A stretch of DNA of 64,000 nt from SHZI01 sp041396045 (GTDB lineage Bacteria; Pseudomonadota; Gammaproteobacteria; Steroidobacterales; GCA-2729495): the NCBI GenBank assembly GCA_041396045.1, contig JAWKZI010000011.1, positions 24,953-88,952 on the forward strand. The letters are read 5' to 3'. Positions 9,695 to 17,540 of the stretch are shown piece by piece. The notes beneath the pieces were generated by a model, which saw only the letters and a program-made list of their open reading frames with translations, did not search any database and was not told the DNA's origin. Position 1 is the stretch's first letter, and the number at the start of each line of letters is the position of its first letter. The translations under genes and the position numbers were made by a program.

Positions 9695-10780
9695 TCACGG
9701 TGCCGTCGGAGATGGTGTAGTGCCGCTGCCGGCCAGGGCCTGCTGGAACTGGCTCTCTGCCCACAAGATGAATTTCGGATGTTCCGACAGGCCTTTGTCG
9801 GCGAAGCGGTAGTTGAGACCTTTGAGGTCGGTCTTGATGTGCGTCTGCACACCGTAGCTGGCCGCCGCAATCGGCACGACCACCACATCCTTGCCACTCT
9901 TCGTTGCCTGCTGAATCCAGCTCCGCAGCTTGCGCACATTGGACTCGCGCACCGGCACGATCGCGTCGTCCTGCAGGTTGATGATCCGCACGTCGGCAAA
10001 GACATTCTTCGCCTTGATGCGATCCACATGCGGCTGAAGTTCCTTCAGGTCCGGGCCATTGTCCTTGTAATCCTCGGGACCGTGCCCGACGATGATCAGC
10101 AGTGAATTTTTCGGATCCCTGGCGGCTTCCATCGCGTGGTCGTACAGAATATCGGTAATCAACGGGCTGTCGTCGAAGTGGCCTGTCCAGACAAATTCCA
10201 CACCAGGCGCCTTGACCTTGGGAACCTCCATGTAGCTGGCTTCCGGATACTTGTTGAAAATGTACTGCCATTGTCGCGTGAGGGTGTTGTACCGGGTGGT
10301 CGTCCCCACATCCAGCAAGACAATCTTCTTCGTGCCATGAGCTACCAGGTCGTCGACGGCCGACTGCAAGTGGGCAGAACTCATCATGGACATGCCAAAG
10401 CCGATGGCAGTTGGCTGCTGTTTCGCCAGGGGCTCGTAAGCCTGTTTGAGGAGGCGGTCGCTGTTCTCGCCAACACCATGGGCAAGAACCAGCAGACCAA
10501 CCGGCCCGCGAACCTTCTGGTCGCTGACATACCACTCGTAGTCCGGCCCCATGGCATGCATGTTCATGTCCATTTCGCGGTCACTCATGCCACGATAGAG
10601 CGCAACCTTCCTGCGCATCGCTTCGCGCATTTCCGGAGTCATCTCGTGGGTATTCTGGTAGGACTCCAGTCGCTTGCCATCCGCACCCATCGGCGGCACT
10701 GCTGCGGTTATCGGCAGCGCGAACAACAGAGTGCTGAACAGTACTGTGGCTATCTTGCAATTCATGACCAGGCCCTTCAC
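9695..10780 (-). CDS. exported CbiX/SirB-like (type II chelatase fold) protein
   Basis: 361 residues. A Sec signal peptide is likely (about 1-26, KIATVLFSTLLFALPITAAV). The remainder resembles the class II chelatase fold: GLLVLAHGVGEN (about 94-105) and LLIIVGHGPED in the second half are the paired strand-turn-HG motifs seen in cobalt/sirohydrochlorin chelatases. Cytoplasmic chelatases have no signal peptide, so an exported copy is odd; it could be a metal-binding or scaffolding protein. A Met/His-rich stretch (SDREMDMNMHAMG) could bind metal. No tetrapyrrole synthesis gene is nearby. Fold assignment moderate; enzymatic role unproven. Confidence 0.6.
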   Translation of the reverse strand: MKGLVMNCKIATVLFSTLLFALPITAAVPPMGADGKRLESYQNTHEMTPEMREAMRRKVALYRGMSDREMDMNMHAMGPDYEWYVSDQKVRGPVGLLVLAHGVGENSDRLLKQAYEPLAKQQPTAIGFGMSMMSSAHLQSAVDDLVAHGTKKIVLLDVGTTTRYNTLTRQWQYIFNKYPEASYMEVPKVKAPGVEFVWTGHFDDSPLITDILYDHAMEAARDPKNSLLIIVGHGPEDYKDNGPDLKELQPHVDRIKAKNVFADVRIINLQDDAIVPVRESNVRKLRSWIQQATKSGKDVVVVPIAAASYGVQTHIKTDLKGLNYRFADKGLSEHPKFILWAESQFQQALAGSGTTPSPTAP

Positions 10781-10807
10781 ATGTAATGCGGTGTATCTGC
10801 GACTGAT

Positions 10808-11403
10808 TTAGCGTACCGGTTGCTCAAGAACTCGCGCCACGGCCCTGCGCAACTCGCGCTTGGTCATGGCTGCAGAACCCTTTTCGATGGCCTGGCGGGC
10901 AGCGGCCTCCACCATGCCGGAGATCAGCGCCGTGAGCAGGTTCAGGTCCCGCCGCTTTCCCTTCAATAGCTGACCGACCGCTCTCTTGAGGATTGCGTTC
11001 GGCAAGTCATGCAGCAGCATGATGTCCCGCCGCAGTTCCGGCGCTGCCTGCCGGATCTGGCTCATCATTTCCATCGTGGCGTGGCAGGGCTGGTGGCCAG
11101 ATCGATCTGCGCGTTCAGCCACGCAACAATGCGGTCCATCGGGTCCGGAAAGGCAGAGTCCAGCTTGTGCATCTCGACGATGAAAGACTCCATATCCCGC
11201 TGCACGCACGCCAGCAGAATCTCATCCTTGTTCCGGAAGTACCGGTACAACGAATTTCTGGCCAGACCCACAGCTTCGGCAATACCATCCAGATCGGTTG
11301 ACCGGTAGCCACGCGCCTGGAAGAGCGTGTTGGCAGCGGTCAGAATCCGCTCGGTCTGTTGCCGCACATGTTCCTGTATGTTGGGGGCATCAATTCTGGG
11401 CAT
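10808..11403 (-). pseudogene. TetR family regulator, single frameshift near 11083
   Basis: The start ATG at 11403 gives MPRIDAPNIQEHVRQQTE, with the helix-turn-helix DLDGIAEAVGLARNSLYRYF (about 38-57). The first frame stops just after AQIDLATSPA. The matching C-terminal effector domain (MEMMSQIRQAAPELRRDIML, ending VLEQPVR) continues in another frame, giving about 198 residues overall. The start overlaps the end of the ABC ATPase by 14 bp, so it is the last gene of the permease-ATPase-TetR operon. It is the natural candidate to bind the 19-bp palindrome upstream of the permease. The shift lies in a GCCACGCCACG repeat and may be sequencing error. Confidence 0.82.
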
Positions 11404-12088
11404 GACTTCCAGGACCTTCTGCCGCCAGCCGGCCGTCCACGATGTGCACGATGCGATCTGCACAATCCAGCATGTCCGGATCGTGGGTCACCATGATGGC
11501 CGCCACCTTTCGCTGGTGACACTGCGCCGCCAGCAATTCGATGATCTGGCGTCCACGGCCGTGATCAAGCATCGACGTGGGCTCGTCGGCCAGCAAAACC
11601 GTTGGATCCGACATCAACGCACGGGCTATGCCAATACGCTGCCGCTCGCCGCCGGAGAGCTGGCCTGGCCGACGGTCAGCGCGATGCGCCATACCCATCT
11701 CGCCCAGCAACTCCAGCGCCTTGCGCCGGTCGGCTGCATGCGGGCGCCGGCCGCGCAGGTGCGCCACCAGCAACAGCTGATCAAGAGCGGTCAATGCCGG
11801 CAACAGATTCGACTGCTGGAATACAAAGCCGATGTGGTCGCGACGCACGGTTGCAAGCTGCGGAGGATTGAGCGCGGTAATGTTGTCGCCACCAATAAAG
11901 ATCTGCCCGGTCGTTGGTTGGCGCAACCCCCCAACGACTGCGAGCAGGCTTGACTTGCCGGAACCGGAAGGTCCGACAACTGCCAGCAATTCGCCGGCCT
12001 GTACATTCAGGGATACGTGATCGAGTGCCGTTACCTGCTGCTCGCCATCACCCAGAGTGAGCGTGACGTCGACCACCTTGAGGCTCAT
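11390..12088 (-). CDS. ABC transporter ATPase, LolD/MacB type
   Basis: 232 residues with all ATPase motifs: Walker A GPSGSGKSS, Q-loop VFQQSNLLPAL, signature LSGGERQRIGIARALM, Walker B VLLADEPTS and the H-loop MVTHD. Length and sequence place it with the LolD/MacB/DevA group, which power FtsX-like permeases that move substrates from or across the inner membrane without a classic transport pore. Its start overlaps the permease stop by 4 bp (translational coupling) and its end overlaps the TetR start. One unusual point: SMLDHGRG follows the Walker B where SALD is common. Confidence 0.93.
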   Translation of the reverse strand: MSLKVVDVTLTLGDGEQQVTALDHVSLNVQAGELLAVVGPSGSGKSSLLAVVGGLRQPTTGQIFIGGDNITALNPPQLATVRRDHIGFVFQQSNLLPALTALDQLLLVAHLRGRRPHAADRRKALELLGEMGMAHRADRRPGQLSGGERQRIGIARALMSDPTVLLADEPTSMLDHGRGRQIIELLAAQCHQRKVAAIMVTHDPDMLDCADRIVHIVDGRLAAEGPGSHAQN

Positions 12089-13234
12089 CGGTCCCTCCCC
12101 AGGGCAATGATCGGGTCCACGCGGGTAATCAGGCGGATCGACAGCGCACTGCCCACCAATCCCGCGATCAGAAGCAGCAAGGCTGAGCCCAGCGCAGTCG
12201 TGGCCTGCAGGTCAAAGGGAAATCCGGAGTCGACCATTTGCTTGAATATCACGCCCGTAAGCATGGCCAGGACCACGCCCACCACAATGCCACCGACCAT
12301 CAGCAGCAGCGCCTGCCCGACCGAATCCTTCAGAAGGTAGGCATTGGAAGCTCCCAGTGCCTTGACCAGACCGATCTCGGCCGTGCGCTGAATGGTCCAG
12401 ATCAGGAAGAAGGCGCCGATCAGGACCACGGAGGTCACGATCAGAAAACCCTGAATCGCCTGCACGGTGAATACCTCCACCTGGTAGGCCGGGGATGTCT
12501 TGAACGAATCTTTCATGGTTAGTGTCACGGTGCCGAGTTCATCGTCGACTGCCCTGGTGGCAGCAGGCGTCACCGACTTGTCCAGGTCAAGCGCCACCGC
12601 GCTGGCGAACTGATAGACAACCTCCGGCAACTTTTCGCCAGGCGGCGCTCCGCCCGGTGGCCCATAAGTGGCTTCGCCATTTTCGCAATGGTGCATACAT
12701 GATCGGCTGATGCTCGTAATTGCGCTCATCGGGCGTGATACCGATAACCTTGAGCTCGGTCAGTACGCGATCAAGGGTGATGCTGTCGCCAATCCTGACG
12801 CCGCGATCTGCCAGCAACCTGGAAATAATGACGCCGTTTTCCACGGCACCCAAAGGCTGGCCTTCAGCCAGCGGTGGCTCCAGAAAGGATCCGGGCCGCA
12901 CACCCCACAGGACGAATTCCAGCGGTTCGTTGTGCTCTCCACGACCGTTGAAAGAGGTATGCCCCAGCGGCTCCGACTTCAGCACGCCGGCCTGCGCCGC
13001 CCAGCCTTCCCACATCGACTGATCGACAAGGCTGCCGCGGAATGACGGGGTGTCGTCGTACTGGAAGGCAAAATGGGTCACCGGCAGCGCCATCAGACCG
13101 GAGACATTGTTGCTGATGAGTCCGGCCGACAGGCCGGATAGAAACGTCATCAGGTAGGCGACCAGGGCCACCACGAAACCCATGAGCAGAAATCGGCCCT
13201 TGGCGAAAGCCAGATCGCGAATGGCGATAAACAA
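12085..13234 (-). pseudogene. FtsX/MacB-type ABC permease, one frameshift near 12676
   Basis: The N-terminal part (FIAIRDLAFAKGRFLLMGFV, a first membrane helix, then a periplasmic domain with EFVLWGVRPGSF and GVIISRLLADRGVRIGD) runs to YEHQPIMYAPLRKW. There an extra base after an AAAATGG run shifts the frame. The continuation has the three C-terminal FtsX helices (LIVTSVVLIGAFFLIWTI, LLLMVGGIVVGVVLAML, LLLIAGLVGSALSI). Together about 382 residues, a normal size for this family. It partners with the downstream ATPase. No membrane-fusion protein gene lies beside it, so it may be a two-component exporter or use one elsewhere. Confidence 0.83.
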
Positions 13235-13269
13235 TGGCTACTTCCTTCAGCGATATGTTGCAGCTACTT

Positions 13270-13288
13270 TATCGACAGTCTGTCGATA
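13270..13288. promoter_or_regulatory. perfect 19-bp palindrome, likely TetR operator
   Basis: TATCGACAGTCTGTCGATA has perfect 9-bp arms around one central base and lies 36 bp upstream of the permease start, the first gene of the operon that ends with a TetR regulator. Size and symmetry are typical of a TetR dimer site, which implies autoregulated efflux. Binding is inferred. Confidence 0.65.
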
Positions 13289-13323
13289 TCTTGCCGGCGT
13301 TGCCGACGCGCTGTCAATCAGCG

Positions 13324-13746
13324 TCAGGTTCGTGGCAGCGGCTGCCCCTGATCATCCAGGCAAATGACATTGCTCTTGTCGCTGGGCATCGGCGTTGAGC
13401 TGCCTGGTTTGCGTACGGCCACAAACCAGAAGCAGGCACCGGCCTGATCGGTACCCATGGTCCACTGCTGAGGCTTTTGCAGATCATGGATTTTCGCGAA
13501 GACAGCCGGCATTTCGCCCGGCGCCTGCCGGTACATCACGAAGTGATCCAGGTCGGTGGCAATGTTGCCGTTCTCAAGACGTTGCGGCGGAACCCACCGC
13601 CAGGTGCCGTGCGCCGAGACTGTCGCTTGCGCGGCCACCATGGTGGGCGTGACCATCGCTGGCTTCCCGGCCACTAAAGGCAACAGCACGACCGCGCTCA
13701 AGCCAGCGATAGTAACCAGAGCAATGCTGCAACACAGTCTTGTCAT
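13324..13746 (-). CDS. small exported protein with fibronectin III-like domain
   Basis: 140 residues. An N-terminal hydrophobic segment (about 5-27, SIALVTIAGLSAVVLLPLVA) is a signal peptide or anchor. The rest (about 45-132) has the rhythm of an FN3 beta sandwich: GTWRWVPP opening, LDHFVMYR, and ACFWFVAVRK followed by SDKSNVICL near the end, the places where FN3 modules have the conserved Trp, Tyr and closing strand. The role is unknown. It stands alone between the divergent ABC operon (90 bp away) and the copper genes on the other strand. Confidence 0.6.
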   Translation of the reverse strand: MTRLCCSIALVTIAGLSAVVLLPLVAGKPAMVTPTMVAAQATVSAHGTWRWVPPQRLENGNIATDLDHFVMYRQAPGEMPAVFAKIHDLQKPQQWTMGTDQAGACFWFVAVRKPGSSTPMPSDKSNVICLDDQGQPLPRT

Positions 13747-13831
13747 GAACTGCCAGCTTGATGGATTGCTGGCCGCCTGCCAACTTGATACGAAACGCTG
13801 CGCCGGCTACCGGACGTGCTAGCCGAAGAGA

Positions 13832-13853
13832 CCGGATCTAGACCGGGATCCGG
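13832..13853. promoter_or_regulatory. inverted repeat upstream of copper cluster
   Basis: CCGGAT (13832-13837) and ATCCGG (13848-13853) form perfect 6-bp arms separated by 10 bp, 20 bp before the first gene of the copper cluster. It could be part of a metal-responsive promoter, but the arms are short and no known consensus is met. Confidence 0.25.
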
Positions 13854-13873
13854 ATTCTGCTAAGCTCCTGCGC

Positions 13874-14245
13874 ATGACGTCCGCCCGCCGCGCAAGCTGG
13901 ATCATCGGATTGGTGCTGGTGCACTTTTTCATTGTGCCCTGCGCCTCGGCGATGATGCTCATGCCGGCCGACGGCGACTGTGAGCACTGCGTAACCATCG
14001 ACACGCAGGATGCCTGCCTGCTCGGTTCTGCCACCATCGGGTCAACGATCGATGGCCTCGTATTTGACTCGGGTCGGGCCGAACTGCCCGGCATTTCGCT
14101 ACCAGCCTTGTTATTGCCGTCGGTTGATGCTCATCAACTGCTGACTGCGGGCAGGCTGCAGTCCGACTTCCAGTTTCGCTTCTCCGCCATACGAGCCAGT
14201 GGCGACCCGCCGCCATACCTGTTGCTGGGTCAACTCCGAATCTAA
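13874..14245 (+). CDS. small secreted protein preceding copA
   Basis: 123 residues with a clear signal peptide (about 1-26, WIIGLVLVHFFIVPCASA). The mature part begins with MMLMPADGDCEHCV, a Met-rich start and a CxxC pair, then another Cys at DACLLG. The C-terminus SGDPPPYLLLGQLRI resembles the tail of small proteins often found in front of copAB operons (DUF2946-like). That resemblance and the 72-bp distance to copA suggest periplasmic copper binding. Function is inferred from place and composition, not from a recognised domain. Confidence 0.55.
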   Translation: MTSARRASWIIGLVLVHFFIVPCASAMMLMPADGDCEHCVTIDTQDACLLGSATIGSTIDGLVFDSGRAELPGISLPALLLPSVDAHQLLTAGRLQSDFQFRFSAIRASGDPPPYLLLGQLRI

Positions 14246-14317
14246 AGATTTCCTTGCGCTCCGGTAATCCGGACACCGCGCTGTGCGGGTCCGTTGCTGA
14301 CGTATCAGGAGATCACC

Positions 14318-16105
14318 ATGGCAATCCGTCGCGGGCAGGATGCCCGTCAATACTCACCCGGAATCCCGGTCGTCGACCCCGGTCGGCGACGTTTTGTGCT
14401 CGGTGCTGCCGCTACCGGCCTGGCGGCTGGTCTGGGCGGCTGGCGACCAGCCGGCGCGGCGATTGATGGCCGCGGCCTGACGCATCTGCAGGGCACGGAG
14501 TTCGATCTCACGATCGGACAGATGCCCGTACGCATCACCGACCGGGAGCGGCTGGCGGTGACGGTGAACGGGTCGCTGCCGGCGCCCGCATTGCACTGGC
14601 AGGAAGGCGATACCGTCACGATGCGGGTGACCAACACACTCGCTGAACCGGCCTCGATTCACTGGCACGGCATTGTGCTGCCGACGGACATGGACGGCGT
14701 GCCGGGCCTGAGCTACCCCGGCATCGCACCGGGTGAAACCTTCACGTATCGCTTCCCGGTGCATCAGTCCGGCACGTACTGGTACCACAGCCATTCGGGC
14801 TTCCAGGAGCAGTTGGGCCTGTACGGGCCTCTGGTGATCCATCCACAGGCTATGGCACCCGTTGCTTTCGACCGTGAGTACATCATGGTGCTGTCTGACT
14901 GGACCGACGAAGACCCCAACCGGATATTTCACAAACTGAAAAAGAACGCCAATTACTACAATTTCAATCAACCGACGATTGGCGATCTCTATCGTGATAT
15001 CCGCACCATCGGGTTCCGTCCGGCAATCGACAAGCGCCTCATGTGGGGCGAGATGCGCATGAACCGTACCGACCTGGCCGACATCAGCGGCTACACCTAC
15101 ACCTACCTGCTCAATGGCTACCCACCGGGCGAAAACTGGACAGCTGAATTCCAGCCCGGAGAACGGGTAAAACTGAGATTCATCAATGCCGGGTCGATGA
15201 CGTACTTTGATGTGCGTATTCCCGGGTTACGCATGACAGTGATCGCCGCCGATGGTCAGCCGGTCAGGCCGGTTGATGTCGATGAGTTTCGTATTGCGTC
15301 AGCCGAGACCTTCGACGTGCTGGTCACCCCGGAACGCAACGAAGCCTATACCGTCTTTGCGCAGTCGATGGACCGCACCGGATTCGCCCGCGGCACCCTG
15401 GCACCACGCCCCGGAATGACCGCTGCAGTACCCCTACTTGATCAGCCCGAGCAGTTGACGATGGCGGATATGGGCCATGACATGAGCAAGGATGCAGGCG
15501 ACGGCATGGATCACTCCGGACACGATATGTCTGCCATGCCAGGCATGGACATGTCGACCATGCCGGGCATGTCTGCCGAAAAGGAAGTGACCCATTCGGC
15601 CACTGAGTACTCGCCGATGGTCGATATGCGGGCCATGAACCCGGCCAGCCAACTGGATGATCCGGGGATCGGATTGCGCGACAACGGTCGCAGAGTGCTC
15701 ACCTACGCGGATCTGAACAGCACGTTTCCGGATCCCGATGGCCGTGAACCCACACACACTGTGGAACTCCATCTGACCGGTCACATGGAGCGCTACATCT
15801 GGTCATTCAATGGCGTGAGGTTTTCCGATGCCGCACCCATACGCCTCCGGTATGGCGAACGCGTGCGCTTCATACTGGTCAACGACGGAATGATGACTCA
15901 CCCCATTCATTTGCACGGTATGTGGAGCGACCTTGAGGACGAGCAGGGACAGTTCAAAGTGCGCAAGCACACCATCAGTGTCAAACCCGGCGAGCGACTC
16001 ACGTACAGGGTCACGGCGGATGCGCTTGGCCGTTGGGCCTACCACTGCCATCTGTTGATGCACATGGAAGCCGGCATGTTCCGCGAGGTGCGCGTCGATG
16101 AATAA
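14318..16105 (+). CDS. copA: Tat-exported multicopper oxidase CopA
   Basis: 595 residues from the ATG at 14318, chosen because AGGAG lies 6 bases before it; an in-frame upstream start at 14294 has none. The Tat motif GRRRFVLGAAATGLAAGLGG is followed by three cupredoxin domains. Copper sites: HWHG, WYHSHSG, HPIHLHG and HCHLLMHMEAGM near the C-terminus. A Met/His/Asp-rich segment (about 385-425: MADMGHDMSKD, MPGMDMSTMPGM) is typical of CopA copper-resistance oxidases. It oxidises or sequesters Cu(I) in the periplasm. copB starts inside its last codons. Confidence 0.96.
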   Translation: MAIRRGQDARQYSPGIPVVDPGRRRFVLGAAATGLAAGLGGWRPAGAAIDGRGLTHLQGTEFDLTIGQMPVRITDRERLAVTVNGSLPAPALHWQEGDTVTMRVTNTLAEPASIHWHGIVLPTDMDGVPGLSYPGIAPGETFTYRFPVHQSGTYWYHSHSGFQEQLGLYGPLVIHPQAMAPVAFDREYIMVLSDWTDEDPNRIFHKLKKNANYYNFNQPTIGDLYRDIRTIGFRPAIDKRLMWGEMRMNRTDLADISGYTYTYLLNGYPPGENWTAEFQPGERVKLRFINAGSMTYFDVRIPGLRMTVIAADGQPVRPVDVDEFRIASAETFDVLVTPERNEAYTVFAQSMDRTGFARGTLAPRPGMTAAVPLLDQPEQLTMADMGHDMSKDAGDGMDHSGHDMSAMPGMDMSTMPGMSAEKEVTHSATEYSPMVDMRAMNPASQLDDPGIGLRDNGRRVLTYADLNSTFPDPDGREPTHTVELHLTGHMERYIWSFNGVRFSDAAPIRLRYGERVRFILVNDGMMTHPIHLHGMWSDLEDEQGQFKVRKHTISVKPGERLTYRVTADALGRWAYHCHLLMHMEAGMFREVRVDE

Positions 16106-16841
16106 GTACAGTGCGCGAAAGTATGTGTCGATTGGCCTGGTTCTCGCCCTGGGATCGATGCGAGTGGCGGCTGCCGAATCCCCGACCATGGACCATGCCT
16201 TGATGGACGACGACCCGATCATCGGCAGTGTGCTGGTGGATGAACTGGAATGGCAGGACACGTCACCCGCCGATGCCATGGCCTGGGACGTCTCAGCCTG
16301 GATCGGCCGTGACAAGGGGCGAGTGCTTCTGAGGTCAGAAGGAGAATCTGTCAACGGCGACATTGAAGGCCTGCGTGCGGAACTGCTCTGGTGGCGACCC
16401 GTCGCGACCTGGTGGAACGTGGTTGGCGGTTTGCGTCAGGACGCCGGCACGGGTCCGGGGCGCACCTATGGACTCATTGGCATCGAGGGTCTTGCCCCTT
16501 ACTGGTTTCACGTTGAGGCTGACCTGTTCGGTGGCGAGCGCGGCCAATTCGGTACACGAATCGAATCCAGCTATGAGGTTCGCCTGACCAACCGCCTGAT
16601 CCTGACGCCGCGCATGGAACTACAGGCCTTCTCCAGAGACGACGAGGCCACCGGAATTGGCAGTGGCCTCAGCAAGCTTGAAGCCGGACTTCGCTTGCGT
16701 TATGAAATTCGGCGAGAATTTGCCCCATACATCGGTATTGAGTGGACTGGTTCTTTGGGCGACACAGCCGATATGGCGCGAACCGCGGATGAACCGGTAC
16801 GCGACACCCACCTGGTAGCCGGTCTTCGGTTTTGGTTCTGA
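16098..16841 (+). CDS. copB: copper resistance outer-membrane protein CopB
   Basis: 247 residues, with signal peptide (about 1-26) and alternating beta strands ending LVAGLRFWF, a typical outer-membrane C-terminal Phe. Blocks AWIGRDKGRVLLRSEG, RTYGLIGIEGLAPYWFHVEA and PYIGIEWTGSLGDTA are CopB hallmarks. The start codon lies 8 bp inside copA, so the two are translationally coupled. The Met/His-rich N-terminal repeat region of many CopB proteins is reduced here to MDHALMDDD, so copper storage by that part is probably weak. Confidence 0.94.
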   Translation: MNKYSARKYVSIGLVLALGSMRVAAAESPTMDHALMDDDPIIGSVLVDELEWQDTSPADAMAWDVSAWIGRDKGRVLLRSEGESVNGDIEGLRAELLWWRPVATWWNVVGGLRQDAGTGPGRTYGLIGIEGLAPYWFHVEADLFGGERGQFGTRIESSYEVRLTNRLILTPRMELQAFSRDDEATGIGSGLSKLEAGLRLRYEIRREFAPYIGIEWTGSLGDTADMARTADEPVRDTHLVAGLRFWF

Positions 16842-16852
16842 GGAGAACATCA

Positions 16853-17488
16853 ATGCAAGCTGTCCGAACAATTCTTGTCAGTCTGGTTATCGTCGGTGCG
16901 GCAATTGGCGGCTTCGTCTGGTCCGGGGTCTATGACGTTGGGGCGGATGCGCCCCACACGCGCCCGGTCTTTCGCCTGCTCGAGTTGACCAGGGACCGCT
17001 CCGTAGATGCCAGGGCTGCAGGTATTGCCGTACCCGATCTGGAGGATGCCGAACGCCTCCGCCACGGCGCTGGCAACTACGCCGCCATGTGCGAGACCTG
17101 CCACCTGCGCCCGGGCCTAGATTCCTCCGAACTGCATCGCGGCCTGTACCCGCAGCCGCCGGAACTCGCCGCGCACAATCGCGATGAACCTGCACACGAC
17201 TTCTGGGTCATCAAGCACGGCCTCAAGGCCACCGGCATGCCGGCGTGGGGCAAGAGCATGGACGATGAATCGATCTGGGGAATGGTGGCGTTTATACAGA
17301 AACTGCCGTCGTTGAGTCCGGCGGCATACCACACGGCAGTGGAAACCAGCGGTGGTCACTCCCATGGGGGACCTGAGGACGATGCGGATGATCATGACCA
17401 CGATCATGACGAGGCGCACGATCACGACAACGGTAACGATCACGACAAGGGCCACGACGACGACCATGAACATGAACATGAACATTGA
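16853..17488 (+). CDS. membrane-anchored c-type cytochrome with His/Asp-rich tail
   Basis: 211 residues from the ATG at 16853, which has AGGAG 7 bases upstream. N-terminal anchor (about 5-24), then a class I cytochrome c domain with CETCH haem motif and GMPAWGKSMDDESIWGMVAF carrying the axial Met. The last 40 residues are almost entirely His, Asp and Glu (HDHDHDEAHDHDNGNDHDKG, then HEHEHEH), a likely metal-binding tail. It directly follows copAB, so it may pass electrons to or from CopA, or bind Cu/Zn. The tail includes a 6-bp tandem repeat. Confidence 0.86.
   Translation: MQAVRTILVSLVIVGAAIGGFVWSGVYDVGADAPHTRPVFRLLELTRDRSVDARAAGIAVPDLEDAERLRHGAGNYAAMCETCHLRPGLDSSELHRGLYPQPPELAAHNRDEPAHDFWVIKHGLKATGMPAWGKSMDDESIWGMVAFIQKLPSLSPAAYHTAVETSGGHSHGGPEDDADDHDHDHDEAHDHDNGNDHDKGHDDDHEHEHEH
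17465..17482 (+). repeat. 3 x 6-bp tandem repeat CATGAA
   Basis: Three exact CATGAA units followed by a partial CAT encode the HEHEHEH end of the cytochrome. Length variation between strains by slippage is plausible. Confidence 0.6.
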
Positions 17489-17540
17489 CCCGTTGAGGGC
17501 TGACCCATGACAAATCCAAGGTGAAGCGCCCCCGCTGCAC

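Noticed and set aside
9600..10535. 311-residue ORF opposite frame of the chelatase-like gene
   Set aside because: Same strand, different frame; no fold features, while the chelatase frame has signal peptide and paired HG motifs.
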